DNA of 64,000 bases, taken from Adineta ricciae (lineage: Eukaryota; Rotifera; Eurotatoria; Adinetida; Adinetidae). Made by a program: the position numbers and the translations under genes. The notes beneath the pieces were generated by a model, which had not been told where the DNA came from, searched no databases, and was given only the letters and a program-made list of their open reading frames with translations. The stretch is taken from positions 173,974-237,973 of the forward strand of contig CAJNOJ010000062.1 of NCBI GenBank assembly GCA_905250025.1, written 5' to 3'. Each line of letters starts with the position of its first letter. The stretch's first letter is position 1. Shown one piece after another: positions 1-12,695 of the stretch.

Positions 1-64
1 GACCTTTGTCAATAGCCCAAATGAACTCGAAATAATTGTGTGTTATTCAACTTTGCATTTTCTT

Positions 65-88
65 GCTGTTGTTGTTGTTGTTGTTGTT
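65..88 (+). repeat. GTT trinucleotide microsatellite
   Basis: A run of about seven GTT units, visible directly in the sequence. It lies in a non-coding, T-rich region and has no evident function. Confidence 0.85.
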
Positions 89-649
89 TGTTTTCTTCGA
101 AATGTAATATTAGTGAGTGAGGAATGTAATCTTTCTTTTGTTTATCTATTTGGTATTAATTCGTTCATTCATTACAGAAGTATTGTACGTTTTTCTCTTT
201 TTTTTCGTATTTCAAAAACAACGATGACAATTTCTTTTCCTTCTTCTCTGTACAGTTGAGATATTCTTTCTCTGCCTGTCTCTTTCGTTCGTTATTTATA
301 TCACTGTCATATATTTAATAAAACAACAAATAATGCGACGTGTGTATAGAATATACACACGTGTACTACAAAGTATTTCTGATCTTTATTCTCTCACTCG
401 AATGTATCTTTTTAGTCTTGCTTTGAAAAATCAGAAAAACGTTTCTATACTAGTCCTTTTGTTTTCGTATGTCACTTTTTTTTTCTTCGCTGTTCCATTG
501 TATACATAATTACAGATTTGTATGTGTGTGTTTTCTCTCGTTTCAATTTTCCTTTCAATGTACATTCGACAGTGCCTATTGTTTAATGTAATAATAGACT
601 AGCTGTTTGTTTGAAAGATGAATCTCAGTATGTAATCAAATAATTTACT

Positions 650-691
650 GACGATGATGATGACGACGACGATGATGATGATGATGATGAC
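650..691 (+). repeat. GAT/GAC trinucleotide microsatellite
   Basis: About thirteen consecutive GAT or GAC units. On the minus strand it encodes a poly-serine run inside a short open frame that I judge to be chance, because the rest of that frame is Lys/Gln-rich low complexity. Confidence 0.85.
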
Positions 692-1344
692 ATAGAACTT
701 CCTGCAAACGAGTTGTCTGTATTCTTATCTCTGTACAAAACAACCATTGTTTTTTCTTTTCTGATCATAATTATGTTTGTATTTTGTTCTTTTTCTTTTT
801 CATAGAAATTCTTTTGTTTTTGTTTGTTTTTCCTCTCTTGTTTGGTCGATCTATGCGCGCACGTGTGAGTTTGCACTAAGCCGTTGAGCTCAAAAATAAA
901 AATCTCAATTTGGACAAATCAATAGAAGATTGATTTCTTTTCAGATCAAATCATACGACTGTCTATATAGAGTTGAGTGCGTTCTTTTCGGATTTCCTGA
1001 TGTTCATCCCCTTGGAATTTCTTCTTAATTCATAAATCCAAAGAGAATATTGTTTCATATTCTCATCAAACCGTGCTATGAGACAACTGTATTCGAAGTA
1101 CTAGTCGCTTAATCATCGACTGGTATTCAAGAAAAATCTTCTTCGGTTCAATTCATTCGATCTATTGTCCGAAGTTCTTGGAAGAGAAAGAGCTGCGAAA
1201 AAGATTTACGCTAGTCAACTAGATCTAATTTGGTTTCATGCTTTATTGTATCCTATCTCTTCCTATAGAAATCACTTCGTCGTATCGGTGGAAACGATTT
1301 GAATGATTAAATAATATCAACACCAAAAGCAATGAAAACGTTGA

Positions 1345-1350
1345 TTTATT
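1345..1350 (-). terminator. Polyadenylation signal of the cholinesterase gene
   Basis: AATAAA on the minus strand, about 95 bases past the predicted stop codon at 1446-1448. Its position supports the short last exon predicted for the cholinesterase. Confidence 0.6.
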
Positions 1351-1445
1351 CAAGAGCAAAATGAGAGAAAAAGAAAGAAAGAAAGCGAAGCAAAAGGCAA
1401 CAGCGACAACCATGATATGTGACTAGACGTTAGTTAGACGAGATC

Positions 1446-3673
1446 TCAAATCAGTCGTGACAATGAAATCGTCAGCGAGAGGAGAAACAGAAAAGTGTAA
1501 GAATTGATCCTTGATGAAGTTGAATATTTTTCATGAGTTAATAACGATGAGGGACCATGAATAACACATCGTTCTAAGTTATAAAATGAATGAAACGGAA
1601 TACACAATGAGCAAGGCAAAACTTACCAAATTCTTCTAATAGTACAGGCACGTAATGTTCCCAGAATGCACAATAATCAGCACGATGAGCAACACCGGTC
1701 GATTTGTTCAACGTATCAAGTATAATGTGTGCACGTACAGGGTAGTTATAATTTGGCCAATCACGAGTAACAACACTCGAATCACCATTAGGATTTCTAG
1801 TATTTCCAAAGGAATTGTCAAAGCTGAATTGTTCAATAAATCTTACCCATATTTGGAAAAGTTTGACCAGTAGCCCATTATTCTTCTTGCTAGTTGGATT
1901 TCCTCCTGTCTATATAATTTACTATCAGTTGCATTGAGAGGTTCGCCAAAGACAAACATAATCTCATCGCTAAGAAAAGCAGTATGTTAACAGTTGCACT
2001 TCAAAAGCATTTGTCCTACCCGTGCATGACACCTGTCCATGCATGCCAATCGCTTGTTGATGGTCGGGCGACGAAGTGATAGAAGTAAACTGACATATTC
2101 TGTGTCGCGTAAGCATTCGCCACAGCCACAGTTGGACATGTAAAATGTGCATCGCCAACGGCGTAACTCAAGATAACTGCGTTTCGTACATTGTTGGACC
2201 AATCAGCCCAATCTGTGTATTTTTGAATTAACGATTGGTAGATGATTCGAGGCGTTTTGTATGGATAAGACGGGATATAATTGTAATAGAGTTCGAGGTG
2301 TTTAATAAATGTAGCATAGCTTACGTCTGGCATGGCATTTCCGGGAGTTTTATCATTTCCTTGAGCATAGACCATAAAATACGAACCTTCGTCACGATTG
2401 GCGCCTAGTAAAAGTGGGCATTTCTACATACAGAGTGAACAATGGTTTACAAGATAGTAAAACGAGAGCTGGATTCATACTTTAAAGTTTCCTGTTTTCA
2501 ACATCTTTATTGGATTTTGTGGCAAAAACGTTCCGTCGATGACTGGCATCAACATAAAGAACATTGGACCACCGTCTTGAATTGTATATTCTGCATTTGT
2601 TATGTAAGCATAGTGTTCTTCATCAAGAACTGGATAATTCAATGCACACTCAAACATAACGTCGATATCGTCGACATGAGAGCCACGTTTGCAAACTTCA
2701 GGTATTTTCTCTCGTTCATCTCGATGCTGTTCGTTAGACAGGCGCTTGGTGACCAGAGAATAGAACTCATTCAGATATTTCTGTGAACGTCGATGACCTT
2801 CTTCAGCTGTTATATATGCCCAGTTACAAGTAGGCCCTCCACTTTGTAGAATAGCACTGGTGAATAGCGATCGACTACGTGGTGATAATAAATGAAAACC
2901 AACGGATACAGCACCAGCTGATTCACCATAGAGAGTTATTCGTTGGCTATCACCATCAAAGAAACCAATATTGTGATGAATCCATTCTAAGGCAAGAGCT
3001 TGATCATAGAGACCCTGATTTCCTAAAAGATAGAAGACATCATATGCATGAGATCGTTTGTTTGAGCAACAATTTGCCGCTTACCAGGCGCGTCCGGTCG
3101 ATCAAGAAACAAAAAACCAAAACTCTGTAAACGATACTGCATCGAAGCAACAATAATATTATTCGTCGCTGCCAAAATTCGTCCATCATAAAGATCTAAC
3201 GCACTTGAACCCGTGACAAATGCTCCGCCGTAAATCCACACTAATACAGCTAAAGATTCACTTGTTTCAGTATCACTCACTGGTACCCAAATGTTTAAAT
3301 ACAAGCAATCTTCACTACAGTTCGTGCTCGGCGACCAGATTTTCTCTGCTTCGAGATTGTAAACGATCTGTTCAGTTTGCCAACAAGTAGCCGGAAATTG
3401 TGTCGTATTGAGAATGCCCGGCCATGGATCAACACGTTCGGGAGCTCGAAAACGACGTTTACCAATAGGTGGCTTAGCGAAAGGAATACCAAGCCACGCG
3501 CGAACATGATGAAGGCGTGGAGAATCAGCAGTACGAAAATATGAATCGATTCCTCGAACGCGGCCAGAATTTGTCGAACGAACAAGTGGATCAGAGGACG
3601 ATGTCGAGGACAAGGACAGGTTAAAAATCAACATAATGAAAATGTGTTTTAGTCGAATAAGCATGGTTGCCAA
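1446..3673 (-). CDS. Cholinesterase (acetylcholinesterase-like), GPI-type tail
   Basis: Six exons: 3673-3085, 3022-2481, 2423-2020, 1969-1847, 1796-1627 and 1573-1446. Phases close to 651 residues. It is a carboxylesterase-family hydrolase that probably cleaves acetylcholine at the cell surface. A signal peptide (MLIRLKHIFIMLIF) is followed by the alpha/beta-hydrolase fold. The nucleophile Ser is in YGESAGA, the Glu in GANRDEGSYF and the His in TGVMHGDEI. The choline-site Trp is in EKIWSPSTNCSEDCLYLN and the oxyanion loop reads WIYGGAF, with Ala at the third Gly. Disulfide Cys CWQ...SEDC are present. The core ends with CAFWEHYVPVLLEEF as in cholinesterases. The last small exon adds a hydrophobic tail (TFLFLLSLTISLSRLI) that looks like a GPI-attachment signal. 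A non-cholinergic esterase is possible, but the Trp and the GVMHG block favour a cholinesterase. The start at 3673 (or the ATG at 3664) was chosen because it precedes the signal peptide. Confidence 0.88.
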
Positions 3674-6316
3674 TAATAGCTATCATATCTTCATTCGACG
3701 TTCGTCGTTGAAACATTCGACAGCGTATCATTGAATGACAATTGCATCGACGCTTAGCTTTAATGTAATATAAGTAGGAATAGGCAATGATAACGATAAT
3801 GCAATAGGACGGTTGAGCTAATATTAATAGAATAATGCGATTAAAGAGTAATGTAGTTGTTGCTGTTAGCGTTTGTTGTTTTCTTAGTGAGAAGACATGA
3901 ATACAACAACACTTGTTATACATTGATACAGAAGTTGCCAGGAAAACATTGACAATCGTGTCGTGATATCAACAAATAGATGAAATAACAGAGGAAATTA
4001 GTTTGTTTAGCGTGTGTGTGTTTAATACGTTTTAGAGGAATCTTTTGTCGATGATGACGCTAATCAAGGTTGACAAGAAATCTAGATAGACGAGCGAGAG
4101 AGAGGGAGAAAAGAAAATTTTTCTATGCAATTGACTTGTTGATTCCTATCAATTATTCCACATACCTGAGCTTTTGAAAAAGTTGCTGGAAATACTTAGA
4201 ATATCGATGAATTTAGTCTGCTGATAAAGAGTATCCGAGAAAAGAGAGAGAGAGAGGGAGAGTCAATGTTGTAAGGGCAGCGATAGAAGCAACAATAGCT
4301 ACAACAAGAACGGATGAAGAAAAACGGAATTGAATAAGAGTGGCTCTTTCCGCTTTGGGTAAGAGCAAATAACAAGAGACTTCGTTTCTTATTCTCTATC
4401 TTCTTTCTTTAACCATCCATACTTATATTCAATTAAGCACCTAGATATCTACATTCACATTAGAACGTTATAATTTGTAAGACAAAAAGATGACAAGTCT
4501 TTGATACAACCTCAAAAGATGATCTTCTTTGAAATCACTCCATCATTACTAGCCGCTCCTATTGAATACTTTGTCTTTTGTCTCGTTGCTTCTCCTCTTC
4601 TCTTTCCTAGTGACAATTTCGAGTCTTTCTTTCTTCTTCTTCTTCTTCTTCCCCCCTTACAGTCATGCAGATCGACTCGTTATTGTTGATGATGATATTT
4701 CCTTTTCGGAGAAGAGATTTCTCTTTCTCTCACTCATTTTTTTCTATCATCGTCTTTCTTTTCTAGTTGATTGCATTTTTGCTTCGTTTCTTATACGATT
4801 TCTTCTTATGAGCTGGCGTGCCTTTCACTACTCGACTCGTCCCCCCTCTATCTACTATTATTGAAAAAAGAAACACAAGAAGATTTCATCTTGTCTCTCT
4901 GCTCACTGTTGATCGTCAGATATACTTTGAAACAAATGAAAGATCGAATGCGCACGCAACTGAAATAAATCCTAACTCATCGTTGCGACTGAACACATTG
5001 TGATTAGGAAACACTGTTTGACATCTTGCCGAAATAGAAGTATAGACAACTATTTATTAGAAGAAAAACCGGTAGAGTCTCTGTAAAAGTAGGAGAGAGG
5101 AAAAGAGTGTTGCTGGTCTTCAGTGCCGCAGGGGTTCCAACGGACGACATCGGCAAACACGCATCCGGCAAGAGAACTATTTATTATATGTATGTTAACG
5201 AAGCGACGATGATGGCCCGAAAGAAATTATGCTTTCTATACCCTTGAAATAAACCTAATTGATTCAAGGTTCATTTTATTCAAAAACTAAATAGAATAGC
5301 TGAGACGGTATTGACATTGTGTAGTCGCTGATCGCGCCTTGTCGTAAGTGATGATAGTTTGTTTTTCTTTGCCTCTGAGAAGAGAACCTTATGCATATTA
5401 ATGAGCTTTTTTTTATTAAATATCGTTGATAAATTGGCATTGACTTTTCTTCTTTTCAAGAAAAATAGAATTCGTCGATCTTATTAAATAATCTTGATAA
5501 TCAATATGCTCTTTAATACAACGTGATACTTTTCCAACTCCCCGTAGACTGACGAGTGCTTTCAAAAAAGCTGTCTGAAGCAATCTTTTATTCGAATTCC
5601 CTGTTCCCATATACTTAGAACTTGGACAGTGTGATAGCAAATTTTCATTTCGAAGTATGTGTTAATTTAATCAGTAGGAGAAGAAAAGAATCTGCTATAA
5701 TAAGAAGAAAAAAAGAAAAATTGCAGTCTGAACTTTTTATATTTGTTATACCTCTTAGTGATGGTAAATAGAACGATGTCTGGAACACCTTCGTATGTTT
5801 ATCTATGCAATAGTTTGATCAACAAGTGAAAGCATTGATCAATATTACATCAAGAATTTCTCGTGTTTTCATAGATAAATACGCTTTCATGCTGTGTGAG
5901 AGAAGCGAATTGCTGAATGTTCAAAGATAGATCGAAGCGATGCGTATGACATTGATGTCTTTTAATTTCCGGACTAATGGAAACACTTGACGGATGAATT
6001 CGTAGATCAAGAGAAGATCTCATCCTCAAAATTGCTCATTCGACCATCTACAGAATATCCTTATATAATCAAATCAGTTATTATTACTATCATCTTCGAG
6101 ATTGACGTTCCTTTTCAATTCTTAGTCCGCTTCGATAGCCAGCTCATATTTTGACACGATTTTCAATCCAAAAGATAATTCAAACGAAATGTGATGCGTC
6201 TGTTGGTAGAGATCTCGATGTTACCAACTCTGGTCCTGGACACAGAAAGCCGTCACTATTAAAAAAATATCCGTTTTTATTCATTTTGAATTATAGAATT
6301 GAAAGCATCTTTCGAT
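3674..6316. other. Gene-free 2.6 kb spacer
   Basis: It holds pyrimidine-rich tracts (for example CTT repeats around 4625-4655) and GA-rich tracts (around 4085-4110 and 4240-4262) but no convincing exon. The left part is the likely promoter of the cholinesterase (minus). A 74-codon minus-strand frame at 5416-5640 has a less biased composition than its surroundings, but I see no family resemblance and do not call it. The right end holds the 3' UTR of the permease. Confidence 0.55.
6276..6281 (-). terminator. Polyadenylation signal of the permease gene
   Basis: AATAAA on the minus strand, about 36 bases after the permease stop codon. Confidence 0.6.
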
Positions 6317-8198
6317 TCAAAATCTTGTAGTGATTACACCGGGTGAATACTCTACATTCGTTTCGTCGACAGGCAATGTTTTCTCCGTCAATAGATCAGT
6401 TCTTTTAGGGCCAACGAACCAATGACGAGCTGAAATTAGCCAGTAACTTGCCGCCAACACGAATATTCCAGCGACGATCACCACGGTATAATTCATATTG
6501 TCCGCTGTCACAGGATATGTTGTTGGAAAGAACATGAATATTGATGTGATCATTAACCATATTGAGGAAATAATACCAATCGGTAGACCGAATCGACCTA
6601 GATTGAATTCTCCTAATGGGAAGGCTTTTCGAGCTGCTGTACAACGGAGAAAGATGGGAATAAGATAAGATATTTGAAAGCCAAGTGTGGCTATGGCAAT
6701 GATATCTGTGAAGGCTGTTGTGGAGGCTAATTGTAATAGGAGAAGAAGACTGTCAATAACAAACACGAAGACGATGTTGGCCAATGGTGTTTGCGTTCGT
6801 TGGTAGATCCAGCGCAAGTACGATGAAAATGGGAAGACACCATCACGAGCCATTGCAAATCTGTAGAGAAATCGAAAGGAGAGTACTATTTGTATCACAT
6901 GATTACAAAGTTTCGCGTACCCAATTCGACTTGTGACTGTAATTGAAGACATGCCAGCGAAATAAAGATTGAGAATAAGAAGAATGGTCAATGCCATTGC
7001 ACCACGGCCAGGTGCGGCGAGTTGATATGTTGAAACGACTAAACTCATAGTCTCATTATTGTCACTATAACTCTCAATAAATGCTTCAACGTTGGGTATC
7101 GCAAACAGAAGAGCAAGGAGATAGATTACGCCTACAACTGCGCTACATACACATGTACCCACAATGCCTTTGGGTGCTAAGTAGAGAAACAATTATGCAA
7201 ATTGAAGTTAGTCTTTTGTCGTATGTCCTGAAACGCACCTGCGCGACCGGCACCGCGTGTTTCTTCAGCTAAATGAGCACCGGCTATTAAGAAGATAAAA
7301 ATATACAACTCTTGCTTTCTAATTCGCTTCCTCTCATTTGTCCACGTTACCTTCATAACCAGAAAATGAGAATAAGGTTGAAAGTATACTGATACAGCAT
7401 ACATAAGCAAAGGGAAAATTGGTTGCATTGTAAGTCGATGTAAAGACGTCATGAGCAGTTGCTCGTTGCGGAGCTAAAGTCAGTAGAACAATAACAATTG
7501 CTATGGAAGATGCAATTTGAAAAAAAGCAGCAAGATTGTTCAACCATCCTTGTCGATCGATGCGAAGTGCATTTTGAGCAGCCCATACAAATGTTATACC
7601 AACACCAATCGCTACTTGAATTCCAATGCTTAACGAAGGTTGACCGTTGAGCATGATTGCTGAATTGATCATCGTTGCAAAACCTGACGAAAATGCGGCA
7701 TCAGCTAGCGAAGAGAAAAGACAGTGCATATCGATGAATCAAGAAATTTTCAGTTTACCAGCGACATTTCCAGAAAAATTAAACCATCCACAAATGAAAG
7801 ACGCTACTGGGGCTCGGCGAGCTGATATCAACTGACCAGCCCTAGTGAGTAGAAAAACTGTCAGATGAATAAGAGAAACTTGTCATCGTTTACCAATGAT
7901 AAACTGAACCAGCACTTGGATACACTGAGCAAATTTCCGCCAGCGAAAGACCAATTAAAATAGTAAATAACGATCCAACAATCCAAGACCATATAGCAAC
8001 TCCTGATCCTCCGGTATTCAAAGTGAAGGTAAAACCCAACGAAATCGAAGCCAAAACATTGACAGCAGTGAAACAGAATGCAAATGACATCAATGGTGAA
8101 AAACCACGATAAAGTTCCTGGGTATATCCCATCTCACGAAGGAGACGAACATCCGAATCCTCTTGCTGATCATGATTTATGTGACCATTTCCAGTCAT
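6317..8198 (-). CDS. Amino-acid permease, APC superfamily (ACT/BAT1/GABA-permease type)
   Basis: Six exons: 8198-7894, 7841-7759, 7704-7351, 7283-7239, 7176-6921 and 6860-6317. All junctions keep phase and give about 528 residues. The protein is a multi-pass carrier that probably moves amino acids, GABA or choline across a membrane. The N-terminal sequence (LLREMGYTQELYRGFSPLMS) and the first transmembrane segments (SISLGFTFTLNTGG; SLAEICSVYPSAGSVYHWAG) match the amino-acid/choline transporter branch of APC, as do SGYEAGAHLAEETRGAGRAAP and RIGFAMARDGVFPFS. About twelve hydrophobic segments are visible. This branch is typical of plants, fungi and bacteria rather than of animals, so foreign origin is possible. 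The short introns show that the gene is fully host-adapted. The intron at 6861-6920 is 60 bp and free of in-frame stops. The substrate cannot be told from sequence. Confidence 0.9.
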
Positions 8199-9892
8199 CC
8201 TTGTTTATATCTAGAACAAATAAACGAAAAGCTCATTTTCATAGTAAAAATCATCTGTAAGTGATGTTATTCATTTCGCAGAGAAAAACACGCTGTATTC
8301 ATATGTGACTGACTGTTATGCATCGTCACTTTAGGGCGTGTTGTTTGTTTCTCTTTCAACATATCGATGAAAGAAAAATCAGAGGTCTACCCTATCCAAA
8401 TGTAACGAACTGCTTGATCTTTTCTCTCTTGGGATAAATATTTCGATCAAATGTTTGAAGTTTATGTACCATCTACGTCTTTGTTCGATATCAGAATGAC
8501 TAATACGAACAAGAGAAAGAGAAATTTTTTAAAAATCTATTCACTTTTGACAGAATTCATACGTACAGTGTTTGTTTATACTCGTAAACATTTCCTCTGA
8601 AACTTCAATGTATACAAAATTCATGCATTGAAGGATGACCTTGCCCATCGAGCATGTTTTTCTCTTTTCTTATAATTGCATCAAAAACAAACATCATGAA
8701 ACGTATGTGTAACGTGGTGACATTCACCTGGAAGCATCATATCGTGACTGAATCGATTTCTGTTCTGTTGAATGTCAAACGGCGCACCTTTCAGCATACT
8801 CATCAAGTGAGATTTCTTAACTGAAATGTAGAAAACGGTATTTTGTAAATATGAATTATACCCAATCTAATTTTTGATGCAAATTTGTCGTTGTACGAGT
8901 TCGAGAAGTCTTTAACAGGCGGAAATTATGGATTCATTGTGTTTATATTAGTCCGATGAAACAATATTCTCTAATCATGGTCACTTCTAAGCATTCCTTC
9001 ATAAAAGTACGCGCGGAGATCTCAGTAGAAACGCTCTTCTCAGTCTAGATAATTGGATAGACATCCACATATTGAAAACGTATTAGTCTTTGTATGTAGC
9101 GTGCTGATAAAAAACTATACTAATATTTGAGGATAAATTATTGTGTTTCTAGACTTACTATGTCGTTATTATTTTCAACATCCTGAGGGCAACTATTTTA
9201 AAGTCACAACATGAGAAATCATATTCTTTTCTTAGAGTACTCTACCATTAGTTTACTTTGATCTAAGCAGATGACAAAGTTGGGTACTATGAAAAAACAT
9301 GTAATTCGAGACACTTTTATAGCAAGTATGGATATCTTTTCTATGACCAATTCGGTAATAATACTCTAGGATTGTAGCAACTTGTTAGTACTGTTGTGAA
9401 AGTCTTTCTCCGAGAGACTGTAATTTTCCTAAATGATAATTATTTAAAAATTTCCTTGCAATTACGAGTCATTTTTTGTGCATGCTATTCAAGAAGAAGA
9501 AGTCATATATGAAAATCATTTCTGAATAATTTAGATAGTACGAATGAATACTTCATCGAATTCTCTTGTTGGCACATTTCATTTTTATCTCGGACATGAA
9601 TCATTTACATTTTTCCTTTGAATATTCCATTCTTCTATTTATTCCGTGAACAGAATTTCAGTTGACATTCTCAGAAAGTACACTTCTCGTCCAGGTACCA
9701 CGGTCGCCGATTTACTTCGCTCATGGTTTAACTCATTCCGTAGGTAGTACCAACTACTATAGAATCACGTACACGTATTATTAACATCTTAGGTGAATAG
9801 GAAGTTTTATGTCTGACCTTTGATGTCTAGATAAAGGATAATGTTTTCTATTTAGTAGAAGCAGATCCATCCGCTGCTGTAACATATTCCTG
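8199..9892. other. Intergenic region, permease promoter and GPCR upstream
   Basis: AT-rich sequence with no convincing exon on either strand. It separates the permease (leftward) from a GPCR (rightward), so it should carry both promoters. I see no repeat or RNA gene. Confidence 0.5.
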
Positions 9893-11068
9893 ATGAATCC
9901 AGTCGATGACGTTTGTCGTTCATATCCATTGGGATATTTTATAAATGATCTCCTAACCAGTCTGTTCAATTTGACTGGAATAACTGTCGCTATTCTTTTC
10001 ATTCATACAGTTGTTCGTCTTGAACATCCCAGTTATTCAATCGCAAATTTAATCGCATGTCAAACATGCTTAGCCATCGGACTCCTAAGTTCAATGATAT
10101 TCTTCAATAATTGTTATGTTCTATATCATGAATTTTTTGATCAACCTGTCAACAACGTGTTTTGTGTTATTCGTGGTCCTGTATTCAGTGTATTTTATAT
10201 CAACATGTATGCGACGTTATGTTTAAAAGCGTTCAATCGTCTCCGGTGTGTTGTGTATCGTATTCGTTCGGCGACGAAATCTTGTCGCTCATTGTTTGTG
10301 TTAACAAGCATTCAATGGATAGTCGTGTTAGTTCTTGTTTTGCCACTTGTTATAAGTAATGGAATCGATTATAGCCAACGTTCATATTTATGCACAGTCA
10401 CAATTCGCAAGCCATGGCAGTTTTTATATCTAAGTACGTACGAATCAAAAAAAGACAAAACTCATTATTTTTCCTGAAATAATTGATTGTCGTCAAACTA
10501 TATACATGTAGACGAAAAGATTCATCATCTTGTCCTTGACTTGTTTGTCCTATCATCAATAACATTCAATGTTGACAAGTCCAATGTCATCAATTGATTT
10601 CTTTTTATTTTAGTGATTATCTATTACATTTCGATTGTTTTTATCACAAGTGCTTATATTTACATTCTCTACTATGTTCTACATCTTCCCCTGTTAGAAC
10701 AGTATCGTCGACAACGACAAACGAAACTTCTTCGACGAATTCTTATCCTTCTTTTCATGTTAACTCTACCCGGAATAGTCTATCTCATCCTGTTGACCTA
10801 TTGGATTATTTTCAAATCTATTCCATCGTCGTCATTGAAAATCTGTACGCTAATCGATAGTATGGCGTATGCCGGCGCAGTGGCGACAATATTCATTTCC
10901 AACAGTCGTCTATGCCGTTTGTATTGTATGAAACGTCAAGAAACATTCGATCCAGTTCGTCAGCGACAATTGGATTTGATTGTTTTACAACAACCTCGAA
11001 GAAAAGTGACGATTATTCAAACATCTTTCACCTTAGAAAAACTACCGATTAATATTCAAAGAAAATAA
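9893..11068 (+). CDS. Orphan 7TM receptor (divergent rhodopsin-like GPCR)
   Basis: Two exons, 9893-10433 and 10614-11068, joined in phase 1 through a 180 bp intron give 331 residues. Seven hydrophobic segments are visible, beginning with DLLTSLFNLTGITVAILFIH and ending near IDSMAYAGAVATIFISN. The third segment ends in FNRLRCVVYR, which sits where the DRY motif would be. Conserved Cys residues (NVFCVIRGP before helix 3; YLCTVTIRK in the second extracellular loop) could form the usual disulfide. The short C-terminal tail is basic. I recognise no known ligand class. Related orphan receptors lie at 33.2 kb and 51.7 kb, but sequence resemblance among the three is weak. The stop codon overlaps an AATAAA at 11064-11069. 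Confidence 0.8.
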
Positions 11069-12695
11069 ACGACTGCTTCTTTGTCTTTTGTGTTCATTGA
11101 CTTGCTCATACGCACATGTGTCAGAATACATAAATCAAATACCTGAATGTGTCATTGTAGTCGGATCTGACATGATTTCTTCATGAGTTAATTAATAATT
11201 AGAGATGAATGTGTTTGACATGTGAACGCAAGGTTAGATAAGCAACTGTTAAGGTAGACTTTTTTGCTTGATCACGCTCGTTTATTCTTCTTGAAGGTGA
11301 AATATATCAAGTTGATTATCTTTCGCTATTTGTTGTTGTTTTCTCTCGATTAGTCGCTTTATTATATCGGACAGAATTACTATCTAGGTTATATATATAT
11401 AATCAACAGATGTTCAATTCCAAGGACAAAACGTTTCTCTTTCTCTTTCTCCTTGCTACACAGATTATCTATAAACAAAATAGAGATATGAAAAAGACGC
11501 ATATTTTTCTTGGATAATGTTATTCGAAGATGGAAAGCTGATTCGACTGGAAGTCTGGCGGAAAAAGAACAAACACAAATCATTTTTCATACGCTTCCGA
11601 GATGCTCTCTTTTGACAGGTGATAATATATATCTGTTTATACATATGAAGGCAAAGAGTAGAGCAAAAAAAAAGACTTTTTCAACATTTTTCCCGTGTCT
11701 CTTGCTACTGGTAATGTTTTCGTGACCATGTGTATGTACGACGACAGGCGTTTGCGCGTCTGTGTATCCTTGGTCGCACGCTTTGCATAGATCGAAGATT
11801 CTTCGCCTTCTTTTCTTTCTCGTTCGCCTGTATTACTTTGGTACATCAACATAAGAAGTAACAACTCTTCTTCTTCTTCTTCTTCTCTTTCTGGTTCTTT
11901 TTTTGTCATTTTTCCTTGGCACTTTTCATCGTCAATTGTCGTATGAGCAAAGCCAATCAGCAACAGAAGGTCTTCTCCTTCATCGCTATACATAGACAAC
12001 GAGAGACAGACGCTTCTGCTCGTTTTTTCTCTCTCAATATGTTGTTTTGTTTATGTATAACTCTCCGTTTTCTTTCTTTTTCTTCTTGGTCTTTCGTACA
12101 TCGGCAAATCCCTGTCTGCACTTTACTTAATATCACTATGCTTCATTCATAATATCATGATGCTAGTAATAATATTTGCGAGTAGTGACGATAATGATGA
12201 CAACAATTGACTTCGTCAAGTTGTGGTTAAGTACGTGCGAAAGAGTCACTTCGTTTCGTTTCTTTTTTCTTCTCTTCGTGTCGCAGTGGTTGACAATAAA
12301 CACGTAAATGAAATGAAAAGAAACATAGAGAGAAGTATGAATAGTGTAGCGAAAAATGAAACATGAATTGATTGACGAGCTTAAAGGAAAAGGTCATAAT
12401 ATGTTTCTTTTTCTCTCTCTCTCCTTTTCATTTCTTTATTAAGTACGTTTTCCGCGTCGCATATACTGAATTCAAGGGAGAGCAGAACAACAAATCTGAT
12501 TGAAAAACTTTTTCGAGCTTCTTTTCAAATGAAACGAAAGTATTTCGGATGCATTATTTTCGCGTGTTTTTTTTCTTCTTTTGCCCTTTCGTGACAAGCG
12601 CATTTCGCCAGCAGATTTCTTGGCAAATATACTTTGTATATAGGATTTCAGAGGATCATCATCGACACCTGTGATGCTCGTCGTCGTCCTCGGCG
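11069..12695. other. Intergenic, pyrimidine- and TTC-rich
   Basis: It holds simple TTC/CTT tracts (around 11865-11890) and AT-rich DNA. Open frames here are low complexity on both strands and I reject them. The right end is the presumed promoter and 5' UTR of the gene starting at 12696. Confidence 0.5.

Larger units (their letters stand above)
1..1445. other. Gene-free AT-rich stretch
   Basis: I see no supportable coding exon here. The stretch is AT- and T-rich with simple repeats. AATAAA occurs on the plus strand near 318 and 893, so the first 900 bases may be the 3' UTR of a plus-strand gene lying left of the window; this is inference. The right end (1345-1445) is the 3' UTR of the cholinesterase gene on the minus strand. 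Confidence 0.55.

Noticed and set aside
625..876. Poly-Ser, Lys-rich minus-strand frame
   Set aside because: The poly-Ser is the GAT/GAC microsatellite and the rest is low complexity.
4501..4968. Overlapping plus-strand open frames rich in Phe, Leu and Ser
   Set aside because: They arise from a CTT/TTC pyrimidine tract read in several frames; there is no domain and there are no matching splice sites.
5416..5640. 74-codon minus-strand frame (MLSHCPSSKYMGTGNS...)
   Set aside because: Composition is less biased than its surroundings, but there is no recognisable family, no splice partner, and it is isolated in a 2.6 kb spacer. It could be a gene remnant, which I cannot support.
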